NCBI GenBank assembly: GCA_025056255.1
Contig: JANWVT010000009.1
Location: forward strand, 1 to 64,000
DNA length: 64,000 nucleotides
Source: Bernardetiaceae bacterium
GTDB lineage: Bacteria; Bacteroidota; Bacteroidia; Cytophagales; Thermoflexibacteraceae
Reading direction: 5' to 3'
Position numbers and translations under genes: made by a program. The first letter of the stretch is position 1. Every line of letters begins with the position of its first letter. The notes beneath the pieces were generated by a model. It was given only the letters and a program-made list of their open reading frames with translations, was not told the origin of the DNA and made no database searches. Shown here piece by piece: positions 62,853 to 64,000 of the stretch.

Positions 62853-64000
62853 ATGAAACGCAATATATGCTGTTTTATTGCCACTATAACACTGGCTATT
62901 AGTGCCTGCGATTTTGGCAATACCAATGTAAACCCCAATGCCGCCACCGATGCACCCATGAATGTATTGCTGCCAGCTGCACAAGCTAACTTGGTGTACG
63001 GTTTACATGGCGATATTTCACAGTTTAACAGCTTGTTGGTGCAGCATCTTGCTGGCGTAGAAAACATCTACATCAGCATTGGGCAATACGATTTAAACGC
63101 CAACGTAGCGGCTCGTGTATGGAATGGCAACCTTTATCCGGGAGCTATGCAAGACCTGAGCATCGTTATCCGCAAATCTTTTCAGAACAACTCACCGCAC
63201 TACCGTGGTGTGAGCCGCATCTTGATGGCAAATGCCTTAGGACAAATCGTAGATTTGTGGAACAATGCTCCTTACGATGAAGCCTTTCGTGGCAACGACC
63301 CTACAAATCCGATATTTACGCCGCGCTATCAGCCCGGGGCAGTATTATACGACTCGGTGAATGCGTTGCTCAACAATGCCATTAATGATTTGAACAGCCC
63401 CACCAGTTTCCAATCGCCCGGGCGCGACGATTTGGTGTACGGAGGCAATCGCGCTAACTGGATACGGGCTGCACGCTCTTTGCAAGCTCGCTACGCCAAC
63501 CACCTGAGCAAGATAGACCCACAAGGTTCTGCACAACGGGCACTGGCGGCTATTGACGCTGGTGCTATCACTTCCAATGCTCAAGATGCCCGAATTGTGT
63601 TTGGAACAGCTGTTAATACGCCTACTCCTTGGTTTGCAGCACTTAACAGCAGTTTTGGCAATGCTTTTCGCCTTTCTACCTTTATGGTGAACCTGATGCA
63701 AAGCCGCCAAGACCCACGCTTGCCTTTTTACGCTCGCACTACTGCAGCGGGTACTTTTGTAGGCTCGCCGGCAGGCGGTCCGCAAAACTTGAATGCCTCT
63801 TTGCCCGGACCGTATTTCAACCGCCCCGAGTCGCCAGCTAATTTGATTACTTATGTAGAAGTGAAATTTATTGAAGCCGAAGCAGCCTTGCGACTGGGCA
63901 ATCGTGAACGGGCGGCAGCAGCCTACAACGAAGCAGTACGTGCCTCTATCGCTAAAATTACGGCTCCTATTCCTACCGTTGGGCTCACCACTAACACTGC
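62853..64000 (+). CDS. SusD/RagB-family nutrient-binding lipoprotein, cut by window end
   Basis: 382 complete codons are visible before the window ends, with no stop. The start MKRNICCFIATITLAISAC is a lipoprotein signal with Cys at 19. The body has SusD-type helical and TPR-like features (LMANALGQIVDLWNNAPYDE, WIRAARSLQARYANHLSKID, TYVEVKFIEAEAALRLGNRE). It forms the hinged lid on the preceding SusC barrel and binds the nutrient at the cell surface. It resembles the SusD_2 subgroup. Perhaps a quarter of the protein remains beyond the window. Confidence 0.93.
   Translation, partial: MKRNICCFIATITLAISACDFGNTNVNPNAATDAPMNVLLPAAQANLVYGLHGDISQFNSLLVQHLAGVENIYISIGQYDLNANVAARVWNGNLYPGAMQDLSIVIRKSFQNNSPHYRGVSRILMANALGQIVDLWNNAPYDEAFRGNDPTNPIFTPRYQPGAVLYDSVNALLNNAINDLNSPTSFQSPGRDDLVYGGNRANWIRAARSLQARYANHLSKIDPQGSAQRALAAIDAGAITSNAQDARIVFGTAVNTPTPWFAALNSSFGNAFRLSTFMVNLMQSRQDPRLPFYARTTAAGTFVGSPAGGPQNLNASLPGPYFNRPESPANLITYVEVKFIEAEAALRLGNRERAAAAYNEAVRASIAKITAPIPTVGLTTNT

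Overview
The window reads as a chromosomal segment of a Bacteroidota bacterium, most likely a member of the Cytophagales/Cytophagia. The evidence is proteins with type IX secretion C-terminal sorting domains (S8 protease, amidase, a 'gliding motility' C-terminal domain protein), a SusC/SusD pair, GH3-family, DUF4292, DUF2147, PadR/PspC and DUF5522 genes, and TAnnTTTG-type -7 promoter elements. AlkB and menaquinone (MenE) genes suggest aerobic respiration. Most genes are on the minus strand in short runs. No rRNA, tRNA, CRISPR array or intact insertion sequence was seen.

Layout. 1-470: terminator-like hairpin and copy 1 of a dispersed ~140 bp intergenic repeat. 0.5-9 kb: MFS transporter; convergent run of S8-like protease (T9SS cargo), small lipoprotein and exported TPR-CHAT protease. 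9-14 kb: lone trpA, two paralogous OprD-like porins, and a TsdA-like dihaem cytochrome c overlapping one porin. 14-20 kb: cobalamin-riboswitch-led run of BtuB-like receptor, CWC/DUF5522 protein, acyl-CoA thioesterase, BtuG-like propeller lipoprotein and N-acetylmuramoyl-alanine amidase. 20-27 kb: clpX, FucP-type sugar permease, and a PstS-like binding protein next to a HAMP-GAF-GAF-PP2C phosphatase. 27-33 kb: a decayed membrane-protein gene, a lipase-like lipoprotein, a GCS2-CBS fusion and a broken esterase. 33-41 kb: small envelope proteins, menE, GH3, PspC/GIN and PadR. 41-47 kb: candidate small RNA, tsf, a small coiled-coil ORF, aroC and a T9SS type-B surface protein. 47-54 kb: nucleotidyltransferase-TPR-DUF4292 run, clpP, a HAMP-GAF-PAS protein without an output domain and an L,D-transpeptidase-like protein. 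54-64 kb: methyltransferase, Tat-exported Gfo/Idh/MocA oxidoreductase with alkB, HhH protein, repeat copy 2, and susC with a susD cut off by the window end.

How the genes fit together. The clearest functional unit is the B12 uptake operon: a riboswitch controls an outer-membrane receptor and a surface B12-binding propeller, with unexpected passengers (thioesterase, amidase, cysteine-rich protein). TsdA plus a porin suggests periplasmic thiosulfate/tetrathionate chemistry with its own outer-membrane channel. PstS plus PP2C phosphatase looks like a ligand-sensing pair without a transporter. The S8-like protease, in which the catalytic His position is Glu, next to an exported CHAT protease is the most unusual protease context here.
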